Source: Baylisascaris procyonis
Taxonomy: Eukaryota > Nematoda > Chromadorea > Rhabditida > Ascarididae
DNA length: 64,000 nucleotides
Assembly (NCBI GenBank): GCA_037389465.1
Contig: JAZARR010000172.1
Span: 5,974,001-6,038,000, forward strand
Direction of reading: 5' to 3'
The position numbers and the translations under genes are program-made. This document shows positions 24,791 through 36,900 of this stretch, piece after piece. The notes beneath the pieces were generated by a model, which was not told the origin of the DNA, did no database searches, and saw only the letters and a list, made by a program, of their open reading frames with translations. Numbering within the stretch: the first letter of the stretch is position 1; each line of letters opens with the position of its first letter.

Positions 24791-26551
24791 AAATGGCTTT
24801 ATGAAACAAAATATTGTCGCATAATTGTAAAATGATTTCGTTGCGCATTTCTATCGGCCTGCCGATATGATAGGGGAATGCCATCAACGATAATCAATGG
24901 AATTTTGTTGCTGCAAATTCAATCGGTGAACCGGCACAAGCGATGGCAATGTCCCACATTCGTCATAATGCAACAAACGCATTTCGAAGGTACATTACAT
25001 CCTTTTGTGGAAAGATGAAAAGTCTTATGAAATCACTCGAGAAAATTTGTTTAATTCTCAGTCGTGATTATTCATCGAATGACTCCGGAGTCCAGCTCCT
25101 CTAGAAATGCATTTCCACGGTTAATTAAAATGCAACCAGCAAATGATATATCGTTTATTAAACGTCGAAGTGCTTTATAAGATGAACAGAACTGAAATTA
25201 GCTATGCAAATGAACTGCGGAAGCGTAACGCCGAAGTCACTTATTAATGACTGCGACGATGAAAATGTTTGAAAAAAATGCTGCAAACTGCTTAAAACAT
25301 AATAGGTATTAGAAAAAGGGTATTAGAAAAAGGAACATAATAAAGCGATAAAAACTGAGATATGACACAGATTTAAATTCTAAGTCTATGAGGCGTACTC
25401 CATCTTAGAGATTACTTAGCAAACTTTATGACAGTAATTGGTCGGTGAGAAATTTCAACTATTAGAGAGGTTTTATAAATATAGACGTCCGGAAATCTAC
25501 ATACAGACACGAGAATGGGTAGAATTGCATTTGAAAGCACTCAACCTATAAGCATTTCAAGGAAAACTTGGCTCCAAGGAGACATAAATACATTCGTGAT
25601 CTTTACCAATAGTTCATTCACGCAGAGTCGGTGGTGTAGTCGTGCAAATTTTAGGACAACCTGGTGATGAATCAATAATTCCCGATGTTACGCTATGAGA
25701 AATTAGGCTTCATAAAATTATGTGTTATGTGATGCAAGAAAGTCTGATCAATAAATGTAATAATCAGGACGCTTAGCGGTGATTCCCTATTAATGCTTAA
25801 GAACGCAGTCGATATATTTACGCAAGCAATACAAATATTCTCAATATGCAAATGGACACAGCGAGAACTCAGTGAATATAAAGTCGACGGTGTAACGAAT
25901 TACATTCTAAACACAGACTGGGAAGTTTGCATTTTTTCAAACTTATAAATAATTAGAAAATTGCTCTTGACAAAAATGAAATAAACACCTCCAATACTAG
26001 CCTCGCTACCTATTCATATCAAATCGCTTCTCGAGTTAAAAACAAATTTAAGACGAAGGAGATACAGATTAAGCATCATAAGAGAGGTCCTTCAGCTTCA
26101 AGCTTGCACTTCTTTTCCCGCTTTTTCGAACGCAATGTCTTGTTTCTACTCCATCGCCTTTCATCACTACTTTATAATATGGGTTTAACCAGTTTTTAAA
26201 TATTGCAACAACAATATATCACACCAATCAAAACTAATCAGCCGAAAAAGCCGAACTTTATGGATGCGAGGTAAGGATAAAGTAGCGATGGAAGATCGGA
26301 GAAGGAGTAAGTTGGTTATCAAGAGATTGGGCTTCTTTTCTTACTGATGTGATAGAAACTATCGAATATGCGAAAAGACTAAAGAAATTTTCGTTAGTAC
26401 GCCTATTCTGACAAAATATATGCCAATTAATTGCACTAAACACATTTCAACTATTAGACTTTATACACGTTTCAACCGAAACCTCTTGCATGTGGCAAGA
26501 GGTTTCGGTTACTAAATTCCCTATGGCATTTATATTTAAAAATACTTTAGC
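24791..26551. other. Intergenic, no gene seen
   Basis: This is ordinary AT-rich sequence between the satellite edge and the first candidate gene. No exon with matching splice sites was found on either strand. There is a small direct repeat GGTATTAGAAAAAG at about 25304-25330, and a 37-base hairpin that is listed separately. Confidence 0.6.
26474..26510. repeat. Perfect 16-bp inverted repeat (hairpin)
   Basis: The left arm AACCGAAACCTCTTGC (26474-26489) and right arm GCAAGAGGTTTCGGTT (26495-26510) are exact reverse complements around the loop ATGTG. It lies about 42 bp beyond the proposed stop of the minus-strand candidate gene at 26552, so it could be in that gene's 3' UTR or near its end. 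The role is unknown. Confidence 0.85.
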
Positions 26552-27431
26552 TTAAACATAATTTGAGATGAGGATATTCATTATAAGCACGGAGGGTGAG
26601 GGTTCTTCTATCATCTCTGAAACAAATATGCATCAAAAAAAAGAAAGCATCAATTAGTAGGTCTCGAGATGAAAACACGTTGAAAACGAAACGACTCATT
26701 TCCACAACAAACATCGCGATTTATTTATTCGACCGCTAGTTTTTTACACATTAAAAGAAAAACATTCAATTATACCAAATCACTAGCCCAGAAGTTGCAG
26801 CATTTTACAACACTGCTAAATGCTTTTACGTATTATTAGAACGAACAGAGCACAAATAACTTCAAATCACAGAAAAGATTATCTCTTACTCCCTTGTCAC
26901 CCTTTACAAGTACACCTCCCCCATTTCCAGATGATGAGAGTGGAGCCCGTGAAGTTCCACTGCAGCTTTCTCTACCACTTCGTTTTTCACGGGATGATTT
27001 TGATGAAAACTAAGACCTGGAGTGATGACAAGCGCTGGAGCTTTGCTACTTCCTAGAGTGGAGGAATCCGTGGTGAAACGGTTAACTGAGTGATGCGGTA
27101 ACTAAGCGATGCGGTATGGGGATCCTATGAGGTTAGGCTAAATGGATCGTAGCCGTCGGTGGGAAACAAGTGCACTTATGTGCCTTGACCATAAATACTT
27201 CGCCCAAGGGATTTTTATCAAATTCAAAGCCAGAAGTTCAGCCGCCTCAAACAACAATACATCGGGAATTTCATCTGAAGGACTACATCCAGCATCTAGG
27301 TCGAGTGAAGCTTCACCACTTCCAGCACGTGAATGGCCAGAATTTTTGTGCCAATTTAAATCGATTGAGCATTCCACGTTATGATCGAAATCGCCGATTT
27401 CAGGTAATCGAAGACCTTCTAAGCGATACAA
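26552..27431 (-). CDS. Candidate unknown gene, 3' part only
   Basis: Three minus-strand exons join in phase: 27168-27431 (88 codons, acceptor CATTACAG, possible donor GTTTCC), 26916-27009 (acceptor GTCTTAG, donor GTGTAC), and 26552-26616 (acceptor TTGTTTCAG, ending in TAA). The predicted segment is about 140 residues. It has an acidic, Asp/Glu/Ser-rich first exon (including DLDAGCSPSDEIPDVLLFEA) and a Ser/Arg/Gly-rich second exon (SSREKRSGRESCSGTSRAP). No domain is recognised and no 5' exon or start codon was found. The local base composition is less AT-rich than the flanks, and plus-strand frames are also open across 27.14-27.45 kb, so the strand is not certain. The phase-consistent donor/acceptor chain is the main support. 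Confidence 0.35.
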
Positions 27432-28799
27432 CTGTAATGCAAAGATGACTTTCAAGTTGTACTAAGTTGTACTATTTTTTCGGAAGGTAAAACAATACAG
27501 TCTAAAATATTCTTCAATGATCTAGGATAAAGCGTTCGCAAAGACGACGATACAACTCCTTCCATACTATTTCCATTCACATAAAAAATTTACCGTTCAT
27601 ATAGAGCGTAATTAATGAAACGAGCAATGTAAACCACAAAAGACAACTTATAAACAAGAATTAAGAGCGTTAAAAAGACTGACTGAATAGCGGACATTTT
27701 TCGACGCCATTTGATATTGAACACACCGATGCGGTTCAAAGACAGGTGTATTTTCGAAGTTATCAGAAATTTAAGAGTATGGCGGAAATACTGAACAAGA
27801 TTAGATGAATATTTTTGAATACCTAGAACGAGGCAAGCGGGATTCACAGCAGTCAGCATTTAAGCATATTCTTCATAGAAAAATGAAAAATTTTGCAAAT
27901 GCTTCCAGGTAGCTCACATCAGCCGAAGAACGCAAAATTTCCAAAAAAAAACCACTGTTATCCAGAAAATTTGGACTCTACAAAATGAATTTCGATTTGA
28001 TTTATTATACGCAATCAGTAAACCTCTATTCCATGAAGTTTTCACCGGTCGATGCTTACTCAAAGTGTAAGGCTAGCAACTTCAACTAACTAAGGTTTAT
28101 AAAATACCATTTACTTATATAATACAGTAGAAAGATTTTCACTTTCCTTACTACAGTACGCCGTACTCAACAATTCTATAATATAGATCGCAAACAATAC
28201 ATGAAGAAAGCATTGAATAAACTTTTGCTTAGCATAATCCCATATCCAGCATGCTATCAAGGACTCATTTTCAAAACTAAACTCTTCTTTGGGAGTGATC
28301 CCATTCAACCACAACATATAATCACATGAAAGAGTAAAAGAAAGGACCGCCTTTCATCCTATAAAATTCAGCATCGTAAACGCAAGCAAGTTGCCTATTA
28401 CGAACTCACCTCGACCACTACCTATGCCACTAATTCACCTCCGTATCCCTAAATCATATACCTATTTCTTAAAAATATACTCAGAATTCCCTCTGGATAT
28501 GAAAAAGCTGATCAAGCACGCAAGCTGATCAAGAATTAAATTCTCGATATATAGTTAAATTCCATTACTTGTAATTCAACTAATAAACTCGTAATTAATC
28601 ATATATAATTGAACTTGATAAATAAATTCTACTTGATATTATACATCAATTGAAGCTACTATCTTTGTACGAAATGTGACCTTTCGTCAAAGCTCATCAA
28701 ACGATTTCAAAGAAAATAATTTTTTGACGTAACAAGATACAATACGACAAGCAAATCAAACGATTGGTGGTTACTAATAATGGATGAACCTTAACTAGT

Positions 28800-28805
28800 T
28801 TTATT
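28800..28805 (-). promoter_or_regulatory. Polyadenylation signal AATAAA of SDHAF3
   Basis: The minus strand reads AATAAA here, about 64 bp beyond the SDHAF3 stop codon. This fits a short nematode 3' UTR. Confidence 0.5.
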
Positions 28806-28868
28806 TAAAAATATCAGTTCACGAGTTTGAAAGAAGTACAAAAAACGAGGCTAAAATAAAACCTGTAA

Positions 28869-30083
28869 CTAAGCATTCGGTATTTTCGGCTTCTCGGCTT
28901 CAATCTTCAGGTCAAGCAACTGCTGAAGTTGTTCATCTTGAAAGCGATCAAGCATTGCTGGGTCGAGGTTCTTCCCCAATACTCCTTGAGCAATTCCTTT
29001 ATTAGACAGTTGTTTCGATAAACTCATGCAATACTCCTGAAAAAGATAAAAATACAGCTGAAATTTTAAAAAAATTAAACGATCGATAGACTGGTAATAA
29101 AAATTCCATGCGTTCCGGCACAAAATAAAACGGTTGAAGATTTCCGTCATAAAAGCAAGCTGTAATAGATAGCGTTTTTTGCAACTTTGCCTATTAAAGA
29201 AAACGGTTACTTTGATACTAAATAATATTAACGATGATTTATCCTACTGCTGACCGATCGCTCGCATAAATCTTCACTTTGCAATTCGTTTTTCTGGACC
29301 GCATTCTAACGGCTGCAGTTTTACTACACCTTATCCTACACATCACAAATTTTAAAAGTTTTGTTTTATTTATCTTCATTATATATTACATAATTTTTAC
29401 ACATATTAAACAACTGACATGTTTAATGTTTAATGTTACAATGTTACATAACTATCATCGATTAGTACAGAACATGACTGATAGAAAACAAATTTACGAG
29501 ATTGAGCTCATTATATGACGTTTCGCTTTGCTCAAAATTATATAACGCTAACGACTGGTTATCTAACTGTTTAACAAAATATCTAGAGGAAAATTATCTA
29601 AAATATGAATATCTAAAATAAAACAAAAAATCTAAAATAGGAAAGCAACAACGACCCTCTAACTTTAGAAACAGTGTCACAATTGATAACCAAATGTAGC
29701 AAGCCTCATCAAAATATTACAGCTGTGTCATCGTAAAACTTCAGCTAAATGAATCAATTAAACAGTCTCTTAAACTCGCCGTCCATTCTTTCAAAAACAA
29801 TAGTGCTTGTTCAGGTGGTGCATTCTTGTGCCTTCGGAATTCATCTTTCACATAATTGTCGCCAATATAACGTAATTCCTCAGGAAGGCCATAATGCAGC
29901 CTGAAAGAAATGCCCTTAGGCAAAAAAGCAGTAGCTGATGTATCAACCAACAGAAATGCACAAGTTGAGCTAGGGCAGGTTAGTGAAATAGATGCGGAAG
30001 GCATCTGTTGCCTCCGGTAAGCCTTACGTCATGCAAATGTCGAACGTTGTGTACTCATAATAACCACTCAAACTAACATTCAT
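28869..30083 (-). CDS. SDHAF3: Succinate dehydrogenase assembly factor 3 (SDHAF3/ACN9 family), mitochondrial
   Basis: Three minus-strand exons, 30028-30083 (tentative), 29780-29900 and 28869-29036, total 345 nt and encode 114 residues, close to the usual size of about 120. Family hallmarks are the central block YVKDEFRRHK (residues 35-44), the FLKEW motif (54-58), and a C-terminal block in which LDRFQDEQLQQLLDL matches the family's conserved acidic helix. The family acts in the mitochondrial matrix, helping mature the iron-sulfur subunit of succinate dehydrogenase (complex II). Exon 2 joins exon 3 in phase only through a GC donor (GCGAGT). The first exon was chosen because it has an ATG 26 nt after a TTTCTAG acceptor, a good GTAAGG donor and the right length and phase. 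It does not show a clear LYR motif, so the N-terminus is less certain than the rest. Confidence 0.85.
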
Positions 30084-30107
30084 AATGAAGACAAGATAGG
30101 CAACAAA

Positions 30108-30112
30108 TGCTA
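30108..30112 (-). promoter_or_regulatory. Possible trans-splice acceptor of SDHAF3
   Basis: The minus strand reads TTGTTTCTAG, with the AG at 30110-30111, 26 nt before the proposed ATG at 30083. No donor for a cis-spliced upstream exon was identified, so a spliced-leader site is a reasonable guess. Confidence 0.35.
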
Positions 30113-33100
30113 GAAACAATACCCAATTAACAAAGACGTCAAGCAACCTTCCAAAATCGTGATAAAATGGGAACTAAATATGGAGCTGATTCCTGAAATG
30201 AAATGAACGGAGGAAAATTTTGGAAAGCCACAATTATGACGATAGCCGAAGAATGCGGCTAGTTGTTCGAAGAGAAGACATCAACTCCAACCAAAAATTA
30301 AGAATGCTTCAAATATATCACCGTAAAAAAACGACTTAAAACATTTATTTAAAATTAAAGGTGAGCAACATTCTAAGCCCAACTTATTGTTGAGGACGCT
30401 CATGCATCAAATCATTTCAGGTTAACATAATGACACATAGGAAATTTTTATGTTTTTCTACTCATGTCGTAAAATGTATCCGCTCTTGAGTTCGATTAGG
30501 GATGATTCTTTGCAGGTTTTTAGAATGGCTAATTTCCATGGCCTCCTCGGAGACCCAATGCCGACGATTATCCAGCAATCCTGCACTAGTCCAGAAATAA
30601 CCCCAGAAATTTATGCCTCATCATTATTCGACTATTTTCTCCATTCTGAACTAATGCCATCAACTACATTACCGAGGGGAATACGTAATGTAAGAAAGAA
30701 AAATCAAATATCGCCATATTCCTTCGCAGTTCCCCATTACCTTCAAGATCACCCATTCACTGAAAACTTAAATTTTTTCACCCTAAAGCGGAACAAAGAA
30801 TGCGACAACTGAAACGTTTTTTTCAGAATGCACCTCTTCGCCCCTCACCTGATCTTTATAAACGAGAAAAGTACAAGAGAGACTGGATGCTGAAATCTTC
30901 AACTCGTAATTCGTAAGATTTAGTGGAATGATATAGCATTCAGTTGGCCACCTTTTACAAAAGAAATACTTGAGCTTCACAGATTAAAGATCTGACAGAT
31001 GGAAAAAAAACCTAAATTTCAACTCTACAGTTCAATGGGATGAAAAACCGACTGATCACAATCAAACATCAAGTTCTGAATTTAAATGCATTTACCTGAG
31101 TATTCTCTTATATAGAATAAGTGGAAATCGTTTCGTATTCACCATAGCAGCAGCCGCCATTGCAGCACCACGTGATGCCATACCCATTGTTGTCTATAAT
31201 CGATTTAAGCATTAATGAGGAACACGATGCAAGGAAAGATGGCTGAAGAGACGCAATGGAAAACATATATGGATGAAAAAACATTCTAATATTTTCCATT
31301 TTTTCCTAGAGATTTTCTATCAATTGACGAGTAGAAATACACGAAATGACATAGTGCTATTTCTGTTCGATATTATTTCCTTAAAAATAATAAACAAGAG
31401 CTTTCCAAACATCTCAAAAATTATCTCGCCATTCCCATAAAAAGATTTTACATTATGCTTGAGATCATTTCCTGCACTCAACTTTTTTAAACATCTGAAT
31501 CCTTTTCATGTGTTAATCAAAGCCGGCATGGATTCGCTGCAATGCTTAAAAACCGATGATCAAAATATTTTTGGTCCCTTAGAAAACTTTTTCTTATACA
31601 TCCCATTAGTGGATTGCTCGGGCACCCCAACAAGCTCAAGAACTTGACGATTTTTTCATTATTGAAGATAATTCTCAGCGACGTGGTGGCTCAAATTTGA
31701 AATGTATAACGTCCGGTTGCTTGTTGACACAAACCGAAGGGAAATTTGGAACAAAAATAAACGACGACAAAGCAGCAAGTCAACAATACCATTACCATTC
31801 AGTGTCAAACGACAAGAAAAGATCTTCCTCAAGAGATGAGGGCTAAGATATATATTTAATCCTGTAAAGAGTAAGTCAATGTCAGGAGATGACCGATTCA
31901 GTTATTTAAACAATACAACTCTTATGGAAATATTTATTCACTGTTTTCAAAAAATAAAAAATAAAAAATAAAAATAAAACTTCACCTGTTAACATTTCTG
32001 TAGGCAATTACTGAGAAACAACAAAAACCACGTAGCCGTAATCTGATGAACAATACATATCAACGAATAACATAGATATCCGACATATAAAGAGACAAGC
32101 ATATCATTCAACTTCTATCAAATTAAGGGGAGATAAAACAACGTTCGTCTTATCTGCTGCGGAAATAACCTTCCTCAAGCCATTTTTTTGCTTCCCTTTT
32201 CTCTCCTTCCCAACCGGTCCCGTTTGCAAGCAAATTGGAAAATATTTATAAAACAAAATTCTTATTGTCTGTCATATTCTACCAATGGAAAATGTAGAAG
32301 GCAAAAATTGCATGGCGCAAGTTGTATATGTGATCCTGACTGAAAGCTACTCATTAATAAATGTCAATTTCCTACAAAAATGGCCAGAAAAAGCAACAAG
32401 GGTCTAAAAATCGGCTTGTGGGATTAAAAAATATACTTATAAATAATTAAACAACGAAGGAAACAATACCCAGCACACAATGACCAAATTATATTTCACT
32501 AACTTCTCAACAACGACAAAAAAAATTCCAGCTCTGATAGACAAATGCAGACAAACCCACTGGCATTTTTACAATGAAACTGAATCATTTCAAATAATTT
32601 AAGAACGAAACTAAGTATTTCATCAATTGCTACAATTTATGTCAATTATTTATGTCTACAAAAGACTGAATAAGGGTTTATGTAGTTAGATCAAGCTAGT
32701 TTTTCTGCTCTAGACATATTTAAATCTGCTAGCTATAACCTTCTGCTAATAAGCATATCAACTGCACGAATAATCTACATAAAAATTCCACACAATCTGG
32801 TAAATACCCCTAAAAAACAATAAATTCTGTTGAGCATATTGCTAAACACAATAAATAAAAGCTAACTGAATGATTTTAATAATAAACGTTGATTAGTTGA
32901 ATTTATACCTTTCTCATAAAATTCGATTATATGCGGCAAAAATTCTTCTCGATAATAAACCTGGTACAGTTGTTTGAAAAGTGAGAGAATTTTTGATCGA
33001 ACTCATTTCACACACAATAGATCCACATAAATCTTAGTGAAATTTCCTTACTTATCAAATATAAAAAAAGATTTCATTCACATACAAAAGCATTGTTGAT

Positions 33101-33914
33101 AACAAGTCATAAATAAACTATTTGTATATAATTATGCAAAAAACGACTCATGCATATACAATAGACAAACAAATATTTCTCAAAAGGCTCTTCCGAGGGA
33201 ATTAACTTTTGGATAAGGAAAATGTCGGTGCGATATATTTAACCGCCTCGCCTTTATCCATCCTCCCTCTCCATACCAAACATACTTCCTTAAGTGATGT
33301 ATGATTTTGCAACGAGCTGCAAAGATATGGCAAAGCAAAAAGTATGACAATAAGTATGGGAGAATTTTTTCGAATAAAATAATATCGCAACGGAAAAAAT
33401 TTCTGCCAAATTCAAAAGTTTCAAACAAAACTAAAAATGGCAATGTTCACGTATTTGGACATCCAATATGACACTTCAAGAATTTCAAAAATTGCATAGG
33501 ATTTAAGTATAAATATCGATATTCTAATATAGTGATGAATTCATATTTCTACAAGAAATAAAGCCTTTTTCTTCAAAACGAGTGGCTGTAGAAAGTAAAT
33601 GAACGTTTCGATAATTACCTTCTGATTCACAAATGCTAAAACTTTTTTGAGCATCAACATTTCAGGGTCATCATTTACGACATTCCTTATTCAGTTAAGC
33701 CTTGAGAGAAAAATCCAACAAGAGAGGCAGTTCTTTTTCACCTTCGATGGGGTCTTTCCATTCGACATGATATAGCACATGAATAAATAACATGCAGTGT
33801 AAAAATAGATATTAAAACATCATGCATATTGATATGTTACAGGTGTTCTAGAAAAGGATATGAAAGTATAGCAACGATAACTGGATTAAGTGGAATTAGC
33901 CATCTTAAATACCT
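30112..33914. other. Intergenic between SDHAF3 and the psq-HTH gene
   Basis: This is AT-rich sequence with no convincing exon. A plus-strand frame of 120 codons (30450-30812) is open but has no recognised domain and no clear splice context. An A/T-rich run of AAAAAT units lies at about 31950-31978. Confidence 0.5.
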
Positions 33915-36900
33915 TCAAGTGCGTTGAGCAGTAAAATCGACATTCTCCACAACAATCATCTCTTGTACTTCTTGTTGTTCGCCAACATAGACGTAATTTT
34001 GAAATTGCTGAAAAGAAATTAGATAACGCTTATCAGCTGCTAACAGTCGAATGAATTCTATTACAATATACGTCTCAAGAACGGATACAAAATTAACAAA
34101 AAAATGACCAATTTTTTTCCATTCCCCTCCCAATTTTTTATCCCCCCTTTTCTTCGAAAAAAACCACCGAACTTGCTCTTCTCTTCATTTTATTCCATCA
34201 GTAGAAGAATAACGGAATGGCCCTAATAAAGCAAATGAAAATATTCACTGTAAACTAGGTAAAAAGGAATACACATCTATTCCTTTGCTCGTCACTTATT
34301 TCAATACATTTTACTCCACTCTTTCGATAGAAAATTATAGAGAAAATTTCAAAAACCCGTCCCACATCATAAGCTATCATTACTTTCTAGCTAGACAAAG
34401 GAGAACAAATACAATAATCTCCAGGCTATTTATACAACAAACGGAAGGCCAGTCGCCCAAATACAAATCCAAACACTCAAGCACATAATTCGGCGACGAA
34501 AACTGCTTCAAAACAAGTAAACAATACTCACAAGAGGTTGAGATCTTCGAAATACAATAAATTCCGCTGGCATAATAACTGCGCTTGGCGATGGTTTCAC
34601 TAATTCATAATTTTCCGATGTGTACGCATGCTGTGATGATAAATTATTTAAATATTTTGGTAATTTGCCTAAAAAATTGTTAATTTCAAAATAATAAAGA
34701 GCAAAATACATGCAGATAAAAAAAGCATACTAATAATTCTCATACATTTTGCACTTAATGCCGGTATGATTCAGTAGGTGACTGAACAAAACAATATGAT
34801 TCATCTAAAATATTTGCTAGAATATGAAAATGTAACAACTTTCATTTTATTTACGAACCATTCGGCACCGAGCTAAGATTATTTACATATTCCTTTCCCC
34901 CCTCTCCTTGAAAAAAAGATAAAGCGGCAAATTTATGAGAATCAAAAAATGAGATAAGGATAAACTTAATTTTCGACGGGACGGATTTAAATGCTTCACT
35001 CAAACGATCGGCAGCCTTTTCAAGCTCATCTTCTTCACTGTCTGCTGCAACTTCAAAAGTCATTTTAAAAAATTCATGTTTACTCGACAAATAAAAGTAA
35101 ATATGATTGAAAAACAACACATAAGATACAATCAGGAGTAGCATCCATGGAAGCAAGAACTTATCGACCTCTTTCCCTCCATACGTCGCATCTTAAAGAC
35201 GAGAAAATCATTCACTCCTTGAAAGAAAGAATGGAGAATGCATGACCTGAATTACGCTATAGAGTGATCACCACAAAATTACCCAATGCTTCGGGGATTT
35301 TAAAAATCAATTTGCAATTCTCATATAATAAACTTGAGTTCGGATCCAGTCCACCTCTCATCGTTAGTCTAATAGTAATAATAAGGAAACCGTCTAGTGA
35401 CGAATTTATAATTTATTGCTTAGATGATCTGCTATATTGCCTTAAAACTCGATACATTCCAACCTCGGCTTAAAACCGTCAAATATCATACATCCCTTCC
35501 TTAGTGCCAAAACACTTAAGAGAAGCCTAATGTCTCAAGAACTCACATATTCTCACAGAAAATAGCACATGGCTAGCAAGTGAATTAGTGGTGAAGTTAA
35601 CTCAGCAATTTCGGAACATCCTATCGACTAAAATATCTTGTCATAACAAAGAAATTCCAGATAAAAAAATTTTTCGAACGAACGCAAAAAGAAACGCACT
35701 AAAAACAACATTAAAACGATTAGCAAATAACATTTAAAAATAAGCGATTATAAGAAAATGCAAAACGAATGCAAACCTTCCCCTTCCACAAAGTTTAATT
35801 GTAGATCAGCAATAAACTGTTGTGGTGCAGCAGTATCACCCAATTCATCGACACCCATATATTCATCATAAATGACTTCATCGTTAGTGTGCATCTGATT
35901 TGCATGTATCGCATCGACCACATTCGAATATTCGTTTCCAGATGCCACAAAATTTGTCTCAATGAAACTTGCATCAACATTGGGCGTTGACGTATCGCTA
36001 TCGTAAAGCACTGTTGCATCACTGCAAGCTACCCGTCGTATGCTTGTTGATAGGTCAATCACTCGTATCGTCCCATCATCAACCGTTACGGAAATACCAT
36101 CTGTGGTGGTCGGCAGATCATCACCGATCACATGCTCCTCTCCACAGAAATCAATCTGAAAATTTATTTGCTGATGAAACTTAATTATTATGTCGCTTCA
36201 CACCCCTCCCCTTCTTTTTGATCTGCTCTCGCCGCATCTGTTTGCACAGGTTTGACTGTAAGCAACTCGTCAATACATAAGAATCCACTATTCTATACTC
36301 CTTCAATATCTCTAAAAAATATATTACAAAAAACGGCAGCAAAAAAGATGGGAGAATGATCAGTTCACTTTGCTACGTCTTGTATGTCTTTTAACACCAT
36401 AGGTGAGCAGGAAGCTCTCTGCTTACGACCTCCTAAGAGTGAATAACAAGTAATTTTACATATGACATTTTAAAACAATAGCATTAAAAGTAAACCGGTG
36501 GCAACATTAATTATAACATTAAGATGTATATAAGCGAAACAAGGAAACTTTATAGAATATATGCATAGCAAACTAACCTCCATTAAATCATTTCGAACTT
36601 CGAAGAGATGCTTAATGTACGAAATATTCACAAAAGCCAAAAAGAAAACCAATATTATCCTTTTTAATTAAAAACAACAATTTCATTTTCAACGCCAAAT
36701 GTATTGGGCTGCTCTTAACCATCAGCAAAACAAAAAGCAAATTCCCCAAGAAATAAAATAATAAGAAAATTTTCTATAATAGCTATCCTTCATGAACATC
36801 GAGCACCTATATACCCTCTAAACAGCAACAACAAACAAAATGATTTGATCACGAACCTGATCGGCACTATATTGATCGAGTGCAGCAGCATGAATGATGT

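Noticed and set aside
27142..27448. Plus-strand frames at 27142-27384 and 27170-27448
   Set aside because: They overlap the minus-strand exon candidate, have weaker splice context and end without a continuing exon.
28111..28317. Minus-strand frame with a hydrophobic stretch
   Set aside because: It does not join in phase with either neighbouring model and is of a length expected by chance in AT-rich DNA.
30450..30812. Plus-strand frame of 120 codons
   Set aside because: It has no recognised domain, no convincing splice sites, and all confident genes are on the other strand.
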